Assembly (NCBI RefSeq): GCF_965363235.1
Contig: NC_134849.1
Location: 64,437,122 to 64,501,121, forward strand
DNA from: Mytilus galloprovincialis
Lineage: Eukaryota; Mollusca; Bivalvia; Mytilida; Mytilidae
Direction: 5' to 3'
DNA: 64,000 bases
Position 1 is the stretch's first letter, and each line of letters opens with the position of its first letter. The notes beneath the pieces are model-generated. The model did no database searches. It was not told where the DNA came from and saw only the letters and a list, made by a program, of their open reading frames with translations. Made by a program: the position numbers and the translations under genes. This document shows positions 38,801 through 45,525 of the stretch, one piece after another.

Positions 38801-41800
38801 GAATTCCCGGATCCTGAAAGTGAAAGGGTCAATCCAAAAATCCAGAGCTTAAAAACCCAACTCCAGAGTCCAATTAAGGTCCTATCCCCCTCATTTTTGA
38901 AAAAAAGGGTAAGTAGGCAGGGATTTTTTTTTATTTTACTTTTTTTTTAAATTGAGTTTATAGGAGGAACATTTTAAATTTAACACTTGCTAAATGAAGA
39001 GTGACAATTTTTTTTAGCGTGGGCTAATAAAAAATTATACGGGTACCATAATAAGAAACAGACATCTTTTTTCCTTTAGAGAGTAGGGACCCAAATGGTC
39101 TGGTTTGTAAAATCTTGAGTTCCATATAAACATTATTGTGTAATGCATTAATTACATGTATTGATAAAATCACAGAGTAAGCAGCATGTTGTGAACAGTT
39201 TTAGAGAAGTTCTAACAAAGAATTGATAAATCAATAATATTTTTCTATGGATCCTAGGTGTATTATAGCACCTCTTGTAAGTCTTGATAAATGCATTCTC
39301 TCGGAATCAATTTATGTATAAAATCAAAAACATTAACAATATAAATACATGGTTACAGTATAACTGCTATGTAGGACTTGGTAGGGGTCCTTTGTTTCTT
39401 TTTTTTTCATTTTTTTTTAGACCACTGTTCTCTATATATTCTTTATTCATTGTGCCCATTTATTCTCTATTTTAAATTGCTTTATTTATGTTTTTTTCTT
39501 TAAAATTCTGTTTAATAAAAAAATTTGAAAATTAACACGGTCAAGTAATGACCCTAACTGATAGCAAGCAACAAGCACATAACTTCATAAAATTGACATA
39601 TATATATGTGGGGCAATTCGGTATTGTACCACTCATACATTTGTGAAATGAATCAAAGTTTATCACATTTTATATATCTATATTATATGTAGATCGTCAT
39701 TATCTTTATGCGCTCAATACAAATGAAATTAGGTCTTGTTGACCAACTGTCAATAAAAGATTTACTATTAAACACTTGTACATGTTGTAGGAAAATTAAA
39801 ATGAACTAAGTAAATTATTTGTTAATTTAATTTGAATTCACTTCTGAAGGCAGTTAGCACATCCTACATACAAGGTGATAGGATTTGCCGCAGAAAAAGG
39901 TCACATTTTCAAGCTTGTAAATATATGTGAATAGGTATGGAATGATGGAAAACAATAAGAAATATATGACTAGGTCAATAAAGTTCCCATAACTTCTTCA
40001 TCTGTCATCTTTCTTGGTGTTCCCGACTGTTTTTTTTATCAACCAATTTCTCTATTTTTACACTAGGGTATTCCATTCTTACATTATCAGATTACACACC
40101 ACATGAAACCCAAACAATATGGGGAAAAGGTTACAATTTCACCTACGCAATATATGAAAAGGTATACATTTTTTTAAATCTAAATTATATGAAAAAAGGC
40201 ACACCCTATCCATTAAGTGTTGAAGTGGCCCCCCTGAGACAGAATTATCAGCATGACCAATGTCCCTGGCTTATAAGAGAGAAAAAGGGGAGGGGTTCCT
40301 CTATGTCAGAGATTTTAATATGTTCATGCATATGATCAGGGTTTCCGCTGGCGGTCGCCATTTTCGCAATTTGCGAAAAAATAATAATTGTGGCGATTAA
40401 AATTTGTCATTGGCGAAAAAATTTGGCGAAAGAAATATATAACGATTAATTTTCAACCATCTTGTTTATTTCCTTTTTTCGGGTTTCTCGGACTTTACCT
40501 GATCGGAAAATACTCAAAATTCACCTTGAACTCGTTAAGATTTTGACAGAAAATCAATAATCAGCTGATTGCATTTTCAAGCTATCGATAACAAAGGACT
40601 AATTAATAAAAGTGTTGATTGTACATGTATTGTTTGACAAACTGATATGGGTAAATGGCGTCCGTCACATGTCACATATAGGATTTATTAACCACTTTGC
40701 GGCGCACGTGTTTGAAGCAAACTTTTGACGTCTCCTCTCCTTCTTTTAAAAGCAAGATTTAAAACTTTATCTTTTGACTTTGATATAGATAATTGATTGG
40801 AGTGGGTGCTTTAAAGTCGTTTCAGTGACACACGTGTTTTAAGCGTAGATTTACTTCTCAACTTTTTCATTTACAACTAGAAAAGAAAACTGTCGTTATG
40901 AAGAAATGCATTCAAAAGGTTGGGAAGATCGGGGAACAACGTACCCCTTGATTGAAAGTAACCCTTCAACATGTTCAATGTAATGACTACACCTTAAATG
41001 AGGGATCAATTTCTAGTGATCAAAACTTTTGTTTTGTTGTAAAAACCACATCTAAGTACAAAAGGGCAAATATTTTTATTTTGAAGAAACTTTCCCAAAA
41101 AATTGTACACCTTTTCGGTATTATATGGTTAAAACATGTCCAAGAATTTTGTGATATTCTGGGATTAATATCTTCTTTTTTTTTTAAAGTAAGTGGCCCC
41201 CTTCTTTTAAAGTTGTTCAAAATATAATAAACTTTCCCCCTTTTAAGTTAAAAATAAAGTTCTTCTTTTTAAAAGTAAATGTTTAGTGTTTATTCATTAC
41301 AATGTAGACTCTAAGATAAGTTTAAGAGAATAATCATAGACAACAATTGGGCAAAGTCATCTTATTTAGGGGGGTTGTGGAAAAAAAGGAAAATTTAAAC
41401 AAAAATCTTATATATGTTACTTGGCGAAAAAAATAATAAAGTGGTGAAAAATGTATTTTTTTGGCGAAAGAGGTGGCGAAAAAAATAATTGACCCAGGGG
41501 AAACCCTGCATATGATATACCTATAACTAGATTTATTCTGTGATGTGGTGGGGTTGTTCAAGGTGACGGGCACTAGGCTTAAATTTTTAAAAGGAGAGTA
41601 CAAAATGTGTACGGGCACTAGGTTTCAACTTTTAAAAGGAGAGTACGAAATGTGTACGGGCACTAGGCTTAAACTTTTAAAAGGAGAGTACAAAATGTGT
41701 ACGGGCACTAGGTTTCAACTTTTAAAAGGAGAGTACAAAATGTGTACGGGCACTAGGTTTCAACTTTTAAAAGGAGAGTACGAAATGTGTACGGGCACTA

Positions 41801-44800
41801 GGCTTCAACTTTTAAAAGGAGAGTACAAAATGTGTACGGGCACTAGGTTTCAACTTTTAAAAGGAGAGTACGAAATGTGTACGGGCACTAGGCTTCAACT
41901 TTTAAAAGGTGAGTACAAAATGTGTACGGGCACTAGGTTTCAACTTTTAAAAGGTGAGTACAAAATGTGTACGGGCACTAGGCTTCAACTTTTAAAAGGA
42001 GAGTACGAAATGTGTACAGGCACTAGGTTTCAACTTTTAAAAGGAGAGTACAAAATGTGTACGGGCACTAGGTTTTCAACTTTTAAAAGGTGAGTACAAA
42101 ATGTGTACGGGCACTAGGCTTCAACTTTTAAAAGGTGAGTACAAAATGTGTACGGGCACTAGGCTTCAACTTTAAAAAGGAGAGTAAAAAATGTGTACGG
42201 GCACTAGGCTTCAACTTTTAAAAGGTGAGTACAAAATGTGTACGGGCACTAGGTTTCAACTTTTAAAAGGTGAGTACAAAATGTGTACGGGCACTAGGCT
42301 TCAACTTTTAAAAGGAGAGTACAAAATGTGTACGGGCACTAGGCTTCAACTTTAAAAAGGAGAGTAAAAAATGTGTACGGGCACTAGGCTTCAACTTTTA
42401 AAAGGTGAGTACAAAATGTGTACGGGCACTAGGTTTCAACTTTTAAAAGGTGAGTACAAAATGTGTACGGGCACTAGGTTTCAACTTTTAAAAGGAGAGT
42501 ACAAAATGTGTCAGCCACTAGGTTTCAACTTTTAAAAGGAAAGTACAAAATGTGTACGGGCACTAGGCTTCAACTTTTAAAAGGAGAGTACGAAATGTGT
42601 ACGGGCACTAGGCTTCAACTTTTAAAAGGAGAGTACGAAATGTGTAATTGGTCATGTTTAGAGCACAGATGCTGACCTTCACATATCATATAACGATAAC
42701 AGTGTATAATAGGGTTATAACCTATGGCCCCCTAAAAGTTATTATAGTACTATTATGTCGGTGTATGTGCAGAAAGAGTGCCATAGTACATATATATATG
42801 TAAACTAATATAGTGAACATGGATAAAGTACTAAATGAAAGGACTATAGCGATGCCAGCACATTGTGTGAAAAAATAGGTACTAAATGTAAGTATTTTGT
42901 AGAAAATAAAAGTGTAGCAGCAAGCGTAACCAAGGCAAACAAACACTGATACTCAGTATCTGGGAGAACATTACCACATAGATATGCTTACTTTCAAGGC
43001 CATCTATGTGACAAAATTTTGGCACTGGTAAAGTTTGTTCCATCATTAAATTTCAATCCTAAAAGAGTCCTGAAAAATCATACTTAAAAATGTAGATTAC
43101 AAGCTAAAGTTATATTCCTATCACAGACCCCATCCACTTTTCCACTTGGTTTTCCCCAAATATTTTCATGATTAGGCCAAATAAAAATATATGTGTGGTT
43201 CCAGTTACATACTTTTAAAAAATTGGGTCGGTAGGTCGACAAAATGTTTTTTTTTTTTTAATTTTTATTTTTGAATGTCAAAATCCGGAAAAAAAATCGT
43301 GTGTTTACCGAAATTGTTTCCGGTATTATACACGCCCCAAACGGAAGTCCACCATTTTTACATGTGTTTGGTTGTAAAATAAACAGTCATGATACGTTTT
43401 TAGTTAATTTTGTTGCATTCTGTTATGAATTGCTAACAGATACTTGTGATGGAAATTCAGATGACAGAAATCTATGAATTTAATCATTTTAATTCACAAT
43501 CCTCAAAATTTGATCGTTTGAAAATTAAGTTTTCAGAAATGAAAAAAAAAGTTCTAGGGTCGGGGTTTTAACTAGGGTCGGTCGGGTTACTGGAACCACA
43601 CATATATTTTTATTTGGCCTTATACATTTCTTACTCTTATTCAAATCTCAATTAATACCTACACTCCCCTGCAGTATCTTAATTCATGTAATTTCAACAT
43701 GGTTTAACTTAAAACCAGTCCATCCTTCTAATTTTCATAACCACTTTACTTATTCATAAATGTCTAAACGTCCTTGTTATACATTGTATGTCAAATGTGT
43801 AATAATGGTAGTAGGTCAAAGTATTAATCATGAATGTAATTCATTCCTATATATCATGTATATCTTTTCCTCATATGAATGTAAACATGATCATGACAAA
43901 TGCTGTTTGACAAATTAGCAGCCAAAAAAATATTTAAAATCTCATCATTATTGAACATGTTTAACTTTCACTTTTGAACAAACACTGCTAACATGGCTAA
44001 GCTGCTCATGAACATCAAGAGCAAAATGTTTGGGTTTCATTCCATGACATGCTGATCCTGCCATTTTAAAAAGGGGGTTCCCAACCCAGGACAAAGGGGG
44101 GTGTCCAACTGTATATCCCCATTCAAATGCATTGATCGGCCAAAAAAAGGGGGGTTCCAATCCCCCCCCCTGCTTAAGTATATGACTCGTGTCATGTTTT
44201 CTTGCTTAATATGCATTTAATTTCTGTGTATGTAGAGTATACATGGTATACACAATAAACATCCTGTCATCATGCATCATGACCATCTTTATCAGTTTAA
44301 TTAATAAATATAATCTCAAAGTTAAAATATAGAAGTTAAATTATCAGGAAAAATACTGCTGCTAACAGGTTAGGAAGTTTCTCATAAAACTTGACCAGTT
44401 GAGTGACAAACCCTAGAGCTATGGTTATTAGTATTATATTAGATAACAAGGTGAAGGATAATAAATATATTGATGACAAATTATAAAAAAAAGTGTGTCA
44501 CAGTGTTATAGAATTATTTTTTTTTCACAACAACCATGCATTTCTGTAAATCAGAAATTTTTAAAAATCAACTCATTATCAAAAACTTTTGTGACTATCC
44601 AGCACGTCCAGAAAACACACTTTAAGAAAATACTTCTTGTTTTCATTTTAAGAAAATACTTCTAATTTCCAACTAATTTTTTGAAAATTATCACAACCTG
44701 AAATCAAGGTTTATTGTTTTTTGGCATTGTTGAACATGTTGAACATAATGTCAATATAAATATCATGACAAGCAAATGTTTGGTATGCATGTACCTCAAA

Positions 44801-45525
44801 TAAATTAAAATGATTATGCTTATTTGCAAAATGTTAAATAAATTTAAGAATTGCTTTTATTTCCTACAAAATCGAAAGTGAAACTATAAAATAAAAAACA
44901 GAAGTGAAAATGGAAATTGACATAATTTAGCAGTTATTGATCTAAATAAAGGTTGTCATAACAAAAACAAAAATATCAAAAAAATGTCAAATCTGAAAAT
45001 TGCAGCATATATGTGCATGTTTACCAGTAAGAATAGGCTGTATAACTCCATTCTGTTCCTTTCCCAGGACCGTGGAAAATTGCCTGTGATCTCCCGACAT
45101 GTTGTGTCTGAAATGAACCACAGAGGAGTTCATGACCTTAAATCACCTTCGGGGGACAACGTAAACTTTCAATCTCCATTGGGAAAAAGCCAGAGAATAT
45201 TGTTTTCAAAGGGCGATAATTGAAGTTGTAAAGAAATTATGGACGATGTGGCCAGCAGTGAGGACGAAAAAGAGTCGGATGCAGAGACAAGAAACGGATT
45301 CGGAATTTGGTCATTGTTAAAAAAGGATTGGCGGTGAGCTTATCTCGCTATAAACATCATGCAGACAGATTCAAATTGCAGCTTCCCTTCGAAAAGTCAA
45401 ACACTTGCACTGCCCTCTGACATCCAGATCATATGTGACACTTATTTATGTATTAATGTTTTTTTGAAGAAACAATTTATACCTGTCAGCAAAACAGTGC
45501 CAGTATCAATAGTATCCACGTCCAT
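14831..45525 (-). CDS. NAPRT: Nicotinate phosphoribosyltransferase, complete 15-exon gene
   Basis: Makes nicotinate mononucleotide from nicotinate and PRPP (with ATP), the first step of the Preiss-Handler NAD route; cytosolic. Coding exons (minus): 45525-45483, 37467-37297, 36721-36511, 35817-35687, 33167-33052, 32259-32175, 30390-30282, 28886-28746, 27773-27689, 25693-25613, 24497-24395, 23876-23791, 22679-22608, 17789-17682, 14908-14831. They sum to 1620 nt, i.e. 539 aa plus stop, against 538 aa in human; all have GT-AG borders and phases agree throughout. Family motifs: [15 protein letters not shown] near the N-terminus, [47 protein letters not shown] with the expected phospho-histidine at H209, GIRLDSGDL (311-319) and FGIGTHLVT (371-379). 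The chosen ATG has A at -3 and G at +4; an in-frame ATG four codons upstream (45537) is weaker. Intron 1 is 8 kb. Exons 5 and 9 have duplicated acceptors. Confidence 0.97.
15306..15505. mobile_element. MITE family B (GTGGATTCATTA...AATGA-TCCA ends), NAPRT intron 14
   Basis: Opens with ACTGTGGATTCATTAATTTT and closes with GAATAATAATGATTCCATGG. It carries internal TTCGTGGATA, CACCTGTACCCACGAAATCC and GCATACAAGCC motifs. Four other copies lie at 27072-27190 (partial), 27501-27681, 32700-32897 and 56255-56485. TA flanks and inverted ends suit a Tc1/mariner-like MITE (inference). Confidence 0.8.
15631..17637 (-). mobile_element. 5'-truncated LINE (non-LTR retrotransposon), RT C-terminal part
   Basis: An open frame of about 600 codons on the minus strand ends at 15822. 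Reading begins within the reverse-transcriptase motif just after the usual QG, at [15 protein letters not shown]. It continues through the catalytic-site region [11 protein letters not shown] (usually YADD; the Tyr is replaced by Leu), [10 protein letters not shown] and a C-terminal zinc knuckle C-NF-C-x7-H-x4-C ([17 protein letters not shown]). The 3' tail is a poly(A) run, seen as T on plus at 15631-15649. Flanks repeat TATAAGAC (15623-15630 and 17638-17645), a target-site duplication. The endonuclease and ORF1 are absent, as expected for a 5'-truncated insertion. The motif style suggests the L1/Tx1 group; the clade is uncertain. It lies in NAPRT intron 14, same sense, 42 nt from the exon 14 donor. 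Confidence 0.93.
17835..18366. repeat. Foldback arrangement of the mussel dispersed repeat, NAPRT intron 13
   Basis: The left end has AGAAGATGTGGTATGATTGT with GAGACAACTCTCCA; the right end is its inverse, TGGAGAGTTGTCTCATTGGC with ATACCACATCTTCC. These inverted ends of about 45 bp enclose about 440 bp. The interior right part (CTTCTTGTGTTTTG, GGCCGTACTTTGACCTATAA) matches other copies in reverse. Confidence 0.75.
18821..20709 (+). mobile_element. Penelope-like reverse transcriptase element (broken copy)
   Basis: The upstream part encodes a conserved N-terminal region ([37 protein letters not shown]). The downstream part is an uninterrupted frame from 19657 to the stop at 20709. Reverse-transcriptase motifs: [31 protein letters not shown] (motif A), [18 protein letters not shown] (motif B) and [10 protein letters not shown] (motif C). 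The style fits Penelope-like elements common in molluscs. The full frame is interrupted about twice in its first half, so the copy is inactive. It lies antisense in NAPRT intron 13. The tail continues to about 21345 with phrases such as CTGTCCCAAGTCAGGAGCCT and GGGGCCAGCTGAAGGACACC, which also occur as isolated fragments elsewhere in the window. Confidence 0.85.
21211..21345 (+). repeat. GGGGCCAGCTGAAGGACACC module
   Basis: A module of about 135 bp ending in TTTGACATATTCACCGTTTC. It recurs at 11350-11455, 22356-22475 (both plus) and 25420-25560 (inverted). Its place right after the Penelope-like element suggests it is that family's 3' end, and that the solo copies are severely truncated insertions. 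Confidence 0.65.
21348..22060. repeat. Tandem array of about 165-175-bp units plus ACGG microsatellite
   Basis: About four units start near 21348, 21525, 21692 and 21860, each with AAGTGTTCGGTAAACAGGAA (one unit differs slightly) and GAAAATTTTCAACTTGGCT. The array ends with GGACGGACGGACGGACAGAC, then a C-run/GCGGGGGTAT hairpin. Monomers plus an ACGG microsatellite is the architecture of bivalve pearl/MgE-type elements; membership is inferred. Confidence 0.8.
23536..23752. mobile_element. MITE with AGGTAAAGGTAATATC ends, NAPRT intron 12
   Basis: Left end CAGGTAAAGGTAATATCTGC, right end GATATTACCTTTACCTAC. Inner parts are also inverted (AGCTTGCTTGCT and AGCAAGCTAGCT), giving arms of about 38 bp. 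It ends about 38 nt from exon 12 on the intron side. Confidence 0.8.
23905..24174 (-). mobile_element. tRNA-derived SINE, NAPRT intron 11
   Basis: Read on the minus strand it starts GGGGCCTCCATGGTTGAGTG, containing an A-box match TGGTTGAGTGG as in Ser/Leu tRNAs. A degenerate B-box area lies about 55 nt later (GAGGTTTTGAGTTGG). The body contains GGTTTTCTCCACGC, CTTCCTCCAACAATAAAAAC and GGCTGCCAAGAAATAACC, and the tail ends in CAAAAATCAAAAAATCAAA. The body phrases match the type of SINE widespread in molluscs. It is in the same sense as NAPRT. Confidence 0.8.
24856..25065. mobile_element. 210-bp MITE with TA target site, NAPRT intron 10
   Basis: Inverted ends AGGAGGTAGACCTAGGTTAA and, reverse-complemented from the right, AGGGGGTAGACCTTGGTTCA, continuing into AGTTATCTCCCT/AGGGAAATAACTCT arms. 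TA precedes (24854-24855) and follows (25066-25067) the element, as in Tc1/mariner MITEs. It sits inside an inverted copy of the GATGTGGTATGATTGCCAAT dispersed repeat (24780-25320). Confidence 0.85.
26858..27012. mobile_element. MITE with TACTGTAAATTC ends, NAPRT intron 9
   Basis: Starts TACTGTAAATTCAGAAATTA and ends TTTCTTAATTTACAGTA. Internal AATTATTGCGA and TCGCAATAAT are also inverted. It is the second copy of the element at 11757-11968. Confidence 0.8.
27072..27190. mobile_element. Partial MITE family B copy, NAPRT intron 9
   Basis: Carries the family's GAATTCATAATTATTCATCC start and CTGGCTTGCATGCAGACTTT middle, but lacks the second end. Confidence 0.65.
27240..27440. repeat. Dispersed repeat rich in GGGATTTCGGGAT, copy 1
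   Basis: Repeated GGGATTTCGGGAT-like phrases end in CAGGACCCCTCCTACCCTCC. Related copies lie at 31950-32150 and 38690-38920, all inside NAPRT introns. Confidence 0.7.
27501..27681. mobile_element. MITE family B copy abutting the exon 9 donor of NAPRT
   Basis: Ends CTGTTGATTCATTATTATTC and AAAATAATGAATCCAG, flanked on both sides by TA (27499-27500, 27682-27683). On the minus strand exon 9 ends CAG at 27689, followed by GTAAGTA and then the element, so it begins at intron position +8 and its TA duplication forms positions +6 and +7. Confidence 0.85.
27723..27941. repeat. Three 73-bp tandem copies across the exon 9 acceptor of NAPRT
   Basis: Copies start at 27723, 27796 and 27869. Each contains, on the minus strand, the polypyrimidine/acceptor TATTTTTCAG and the exon head TTTTAACGTGCCTTGGTT (changed to CTTAG in the third). 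Acceptors would start exons at 27773, 27846 and 27919. Only the first is followed by the whole exon and keeps frame; 73 is not a multiple of three. Confidence 0.92.
28515..28675. mobile_element. Hairpin MITE, NAPRT intron 8
   Basis: Left arm ATTGAATGCTTCTTTTTGTA, then TTTCATAGGGTTGTAAAAGC. The right arm is its reverse complement with few changes (GCTTTTACACCCCAATGAAG and TACAAAAAGAAGCATTCAAT). Arms of about 45 bp; ends about 70 nt from the exon 8 donor. Confidence 0.8.
28948..29722. mobile_element. 775-bp element with CAGTCAGGGGACTTACT inverted ends (hAT-like), NAPRT intron 7
   Basis: Both ends read CAGTCAGGGGACTTACT outward-in and continue as imperfect inverted repeats of about 45 bp. AAGTGATTTTT-type motifs recur inside both ends and at about 29380 and 29420, like subterminal transposase-binding repeats. 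The flanks are TA-rich (TATAT on both sides), so the duplication cannot be fixed. No transposase frame; non-autonomous. The CAG start suggests hAT, not proven. Confidence 0.75.
29787..30010. mobile_element. MITE with CCTAAATTAA...CCCCAATCCC ends, NAPRT intron 7
   Basis: Left CCTAAATTAAAATATTGTTT then GTTTCCCCAATCCC; right GGGATTGGGGAAACAAGCAA then TATATTAATTTAGG. Inverted arms of about 34 bp. Confidence 0.8.
30470..31762 (+). repeat. Dispersed repeat family A, one monomer, split by a Helitron
   Basis: The left part ends CTTGAAACTTAGTACACA at 30582 and the right part resumes TGTTCCCTATGATATGATCT at 31631. Joined, they match the uninterrupted copy at 3327-3362. The right end GGGGCATCCGTGTACTGGGG matches the family's end. 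The 30583-31630 segment is foreign to the family. Confidence 0.85.
30583..31630 (-). mobile_element. Non-autonomous Helitron, 1048 bp, NAPRT intron 6
   Basis: On the minus strand it begins TCTATAATACTAAAATTACG and ends in a hairpin (ACCCGCGATATCACGGGT, arms ACCCG/CGGGT around palindromic GATATC), then GTGTTCTAG. It sits exactly between host A and T with no target duplication, as the uninterrupted family A copy shows. TC start, hairpin, CTAG end and AT insertion are the canonical Helitron signature. The interior has about two direct copies of a 305-bp unit (from about 30967 and about 31274) and a third related piece at 30738-30887. No Rep/helicase frame is present. Confidence 0.93.
31950..32150. 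repeat. GGGATTTCGGGAT-type dispersed repeat, copy 2 (inverted)
   Basis: Phrases such as CTCGAAATCCCGGCTT, AATCCCGACATCC and CAGGTCCTACCATCCC match the copies at 27240 and 38690 in family content. Within NAPRT intron 6, just beyond exon 6. Confidence 0.65.
32700..32897. mobile_element. MITE family B copy, NAPRT intron 5
   Basis: Starts TACTGTAGATTGATAATTAT and ends AATAAATGAATCCACAGT, with GGTTTGTATGCAGACTTTGA and AATATCCACGAACATGCAAG inside as in the copy at 15306. Confidence 0.85.
33128..33253. repeat. 63-bp tandem duplication across the exon 5 acceptor of NAPRT
   Basis: Units 33128-33190 and 33191-33253 differ at about two positions. Each carries, on the minus strand, the acceptor TATTTATTTTGTAG and the exon head coding [14 protein letters not shown]. 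Acceptor choice gives exon 5 starting at 33167 (normal) or 33230 (63 nt longer). The extra 21 codons are open and in frame. Confidence 0.95.
33263..33900 (-). mobile_element. Family C element (Helitron-like 3' end), NAPRT intron 4
   Basis: Its 3' end, read on minus, is GGCTCTTGAGAGCCTCTTG with a hairpin. The body contains TTATAGAATA-poor but shared phrases AAAATTACCAATTTAGTGGC, AATGCTTTGGTTTTTGAGAT and ACTGCATTTTACCCCCATGT, also found at 53134-53920 and 63261-64000. A GACGGACAACAACGACGACA stretch marks the other end. Confidence 0.75.
34465..34813. mobile_element. 350-bp MITE with inverted arms of about 80 bp, NAPRT intron 4
   Basis: The left arm runs from GAATTAAAACTATTTTTATT to GTGGGTCTCATTTGGG; the right arm is its reverse complement, from CCCCCAAATGAGACCCCCTT to AATAGAAATAGTTTTAATTC. 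There is no coding frame of note. Confidence 0.85.
35430..35600 (+). repeat. Dispersed repeat family D (GCCACATGTGGAGCA) fragment
   Basis: GGGTGCCACATGTGGAGCAT is followed by GGAGCACCTGAGG and GGTTTGTGTTGCTTAATCTT. A fuller copy is at 60130-60370 and its distal part is seen at 2800-2890. Confidence 0.7.
37480..40328. other. NAPRT intron 1, first part
   Basis: No exon supported on either strand. Holds AT-rich sequence and one GGGATTTCGGGAT-type repeat at 38690-38920 (CCGTCATCCCAAAATTGG, GAATTCCCGGATCCTGAAAG). Confidence 0.55.
40337..41508. mobile_element. Non-autonomous hAT-type element, 1172 bp, NAPRT intron 1
   Basis: Ends CAGGGTTTCC and GGAAACCCTG are inverted, and CATATGAT is repeated on both sides (40329-40336, 41509-41516). 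This is the 8-bp duplication with CAG...CTG ends expected of hAT transposons. TGGCGAAA motifs crowd both subterminal regions. There is no recognisable transposase. Confidence 0.9.
41564..42646. repeat. Minisatellite, 45-bp unit, about 24 copies, NAPRT intron 1
   Basis: Unit ACGGGCACTAGGTTTCAACT plus TTTAAAAGGAGAGTACAAAA plus TGTGT. Variants are GGCTT/GGTTT, GAGAGTAC/GTGAGTAC and ACAAAA/ACGAAA. The segments from about 42121 and about 42301 are almost identical over 180 bp, a higher-order unit of four monomers. Because 45 is a multiple of three, a 182-codon frame stays open by chance of period (41545-42093); there is no reason to think it is translated. Confidence 0.97.
43175..43619. mobile_element. 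PIF/Harbinger-like MITE, 445 bp, NAPRT intron 1
   Basis: Ends GGCCAAATAAAAATATATGT and ACATATATTTTTATTTGGCC-type are inverted for about 30 bp. TTA is duplicated at 43172-43174 and 43620-43622. A 3-bp TTA target site suits PIF/Harbinger. Inside are GGGTCGGTAGGTCG and GGGTCGGTCGGG, also inverted in kind. Confidence 0.88.
44060..44175. repeat. G/C-run repeat fragment
   Basis: AAAAAGGGGGTTCCCAACCC and GGGGGGTTCCAATCCCCC are inverted-repeat-like runs. It looks like a MITE remnant without clear ends. Confidence 0.4.
45069..45223 (+). other. Possible exon or upstream ORF before the 111-aa protein gene
   Basis: Pyrimidine-rich CTGTTCCTTTCCCAG ends at 45068 like an acceptor. The following frame reads [20 protein letters not shown] and ends in KGDN-stop at 45223, 15 nt before the ATG at 45239. 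Composition is richer in GC than the surroundings. It could be the last exon of another transcript, a 5'UTR exon with an upstream ORF, or noise. No family recognised. Confidence 0.3.

Noticed and set aside
41545-42093. 182-codon repetitive open frame
   Set aside because: It is the 45-bp minisatellite read in one frame; the period is a multiple of three, and later copies leave the frame. Not a repeat protein.
41564-42646. CRISPR-like regular array
   Set aside because: Monomers are contiguous without unique spacers, and the context is a eukaryotic intron.
3716-45525. TIR plus NAPRT as a bacterial-style NAD defence operon
   Set aside because: Both are spliced eukaryotic genes separated by about 9 kb of repeats, with no shared transcript evidence.
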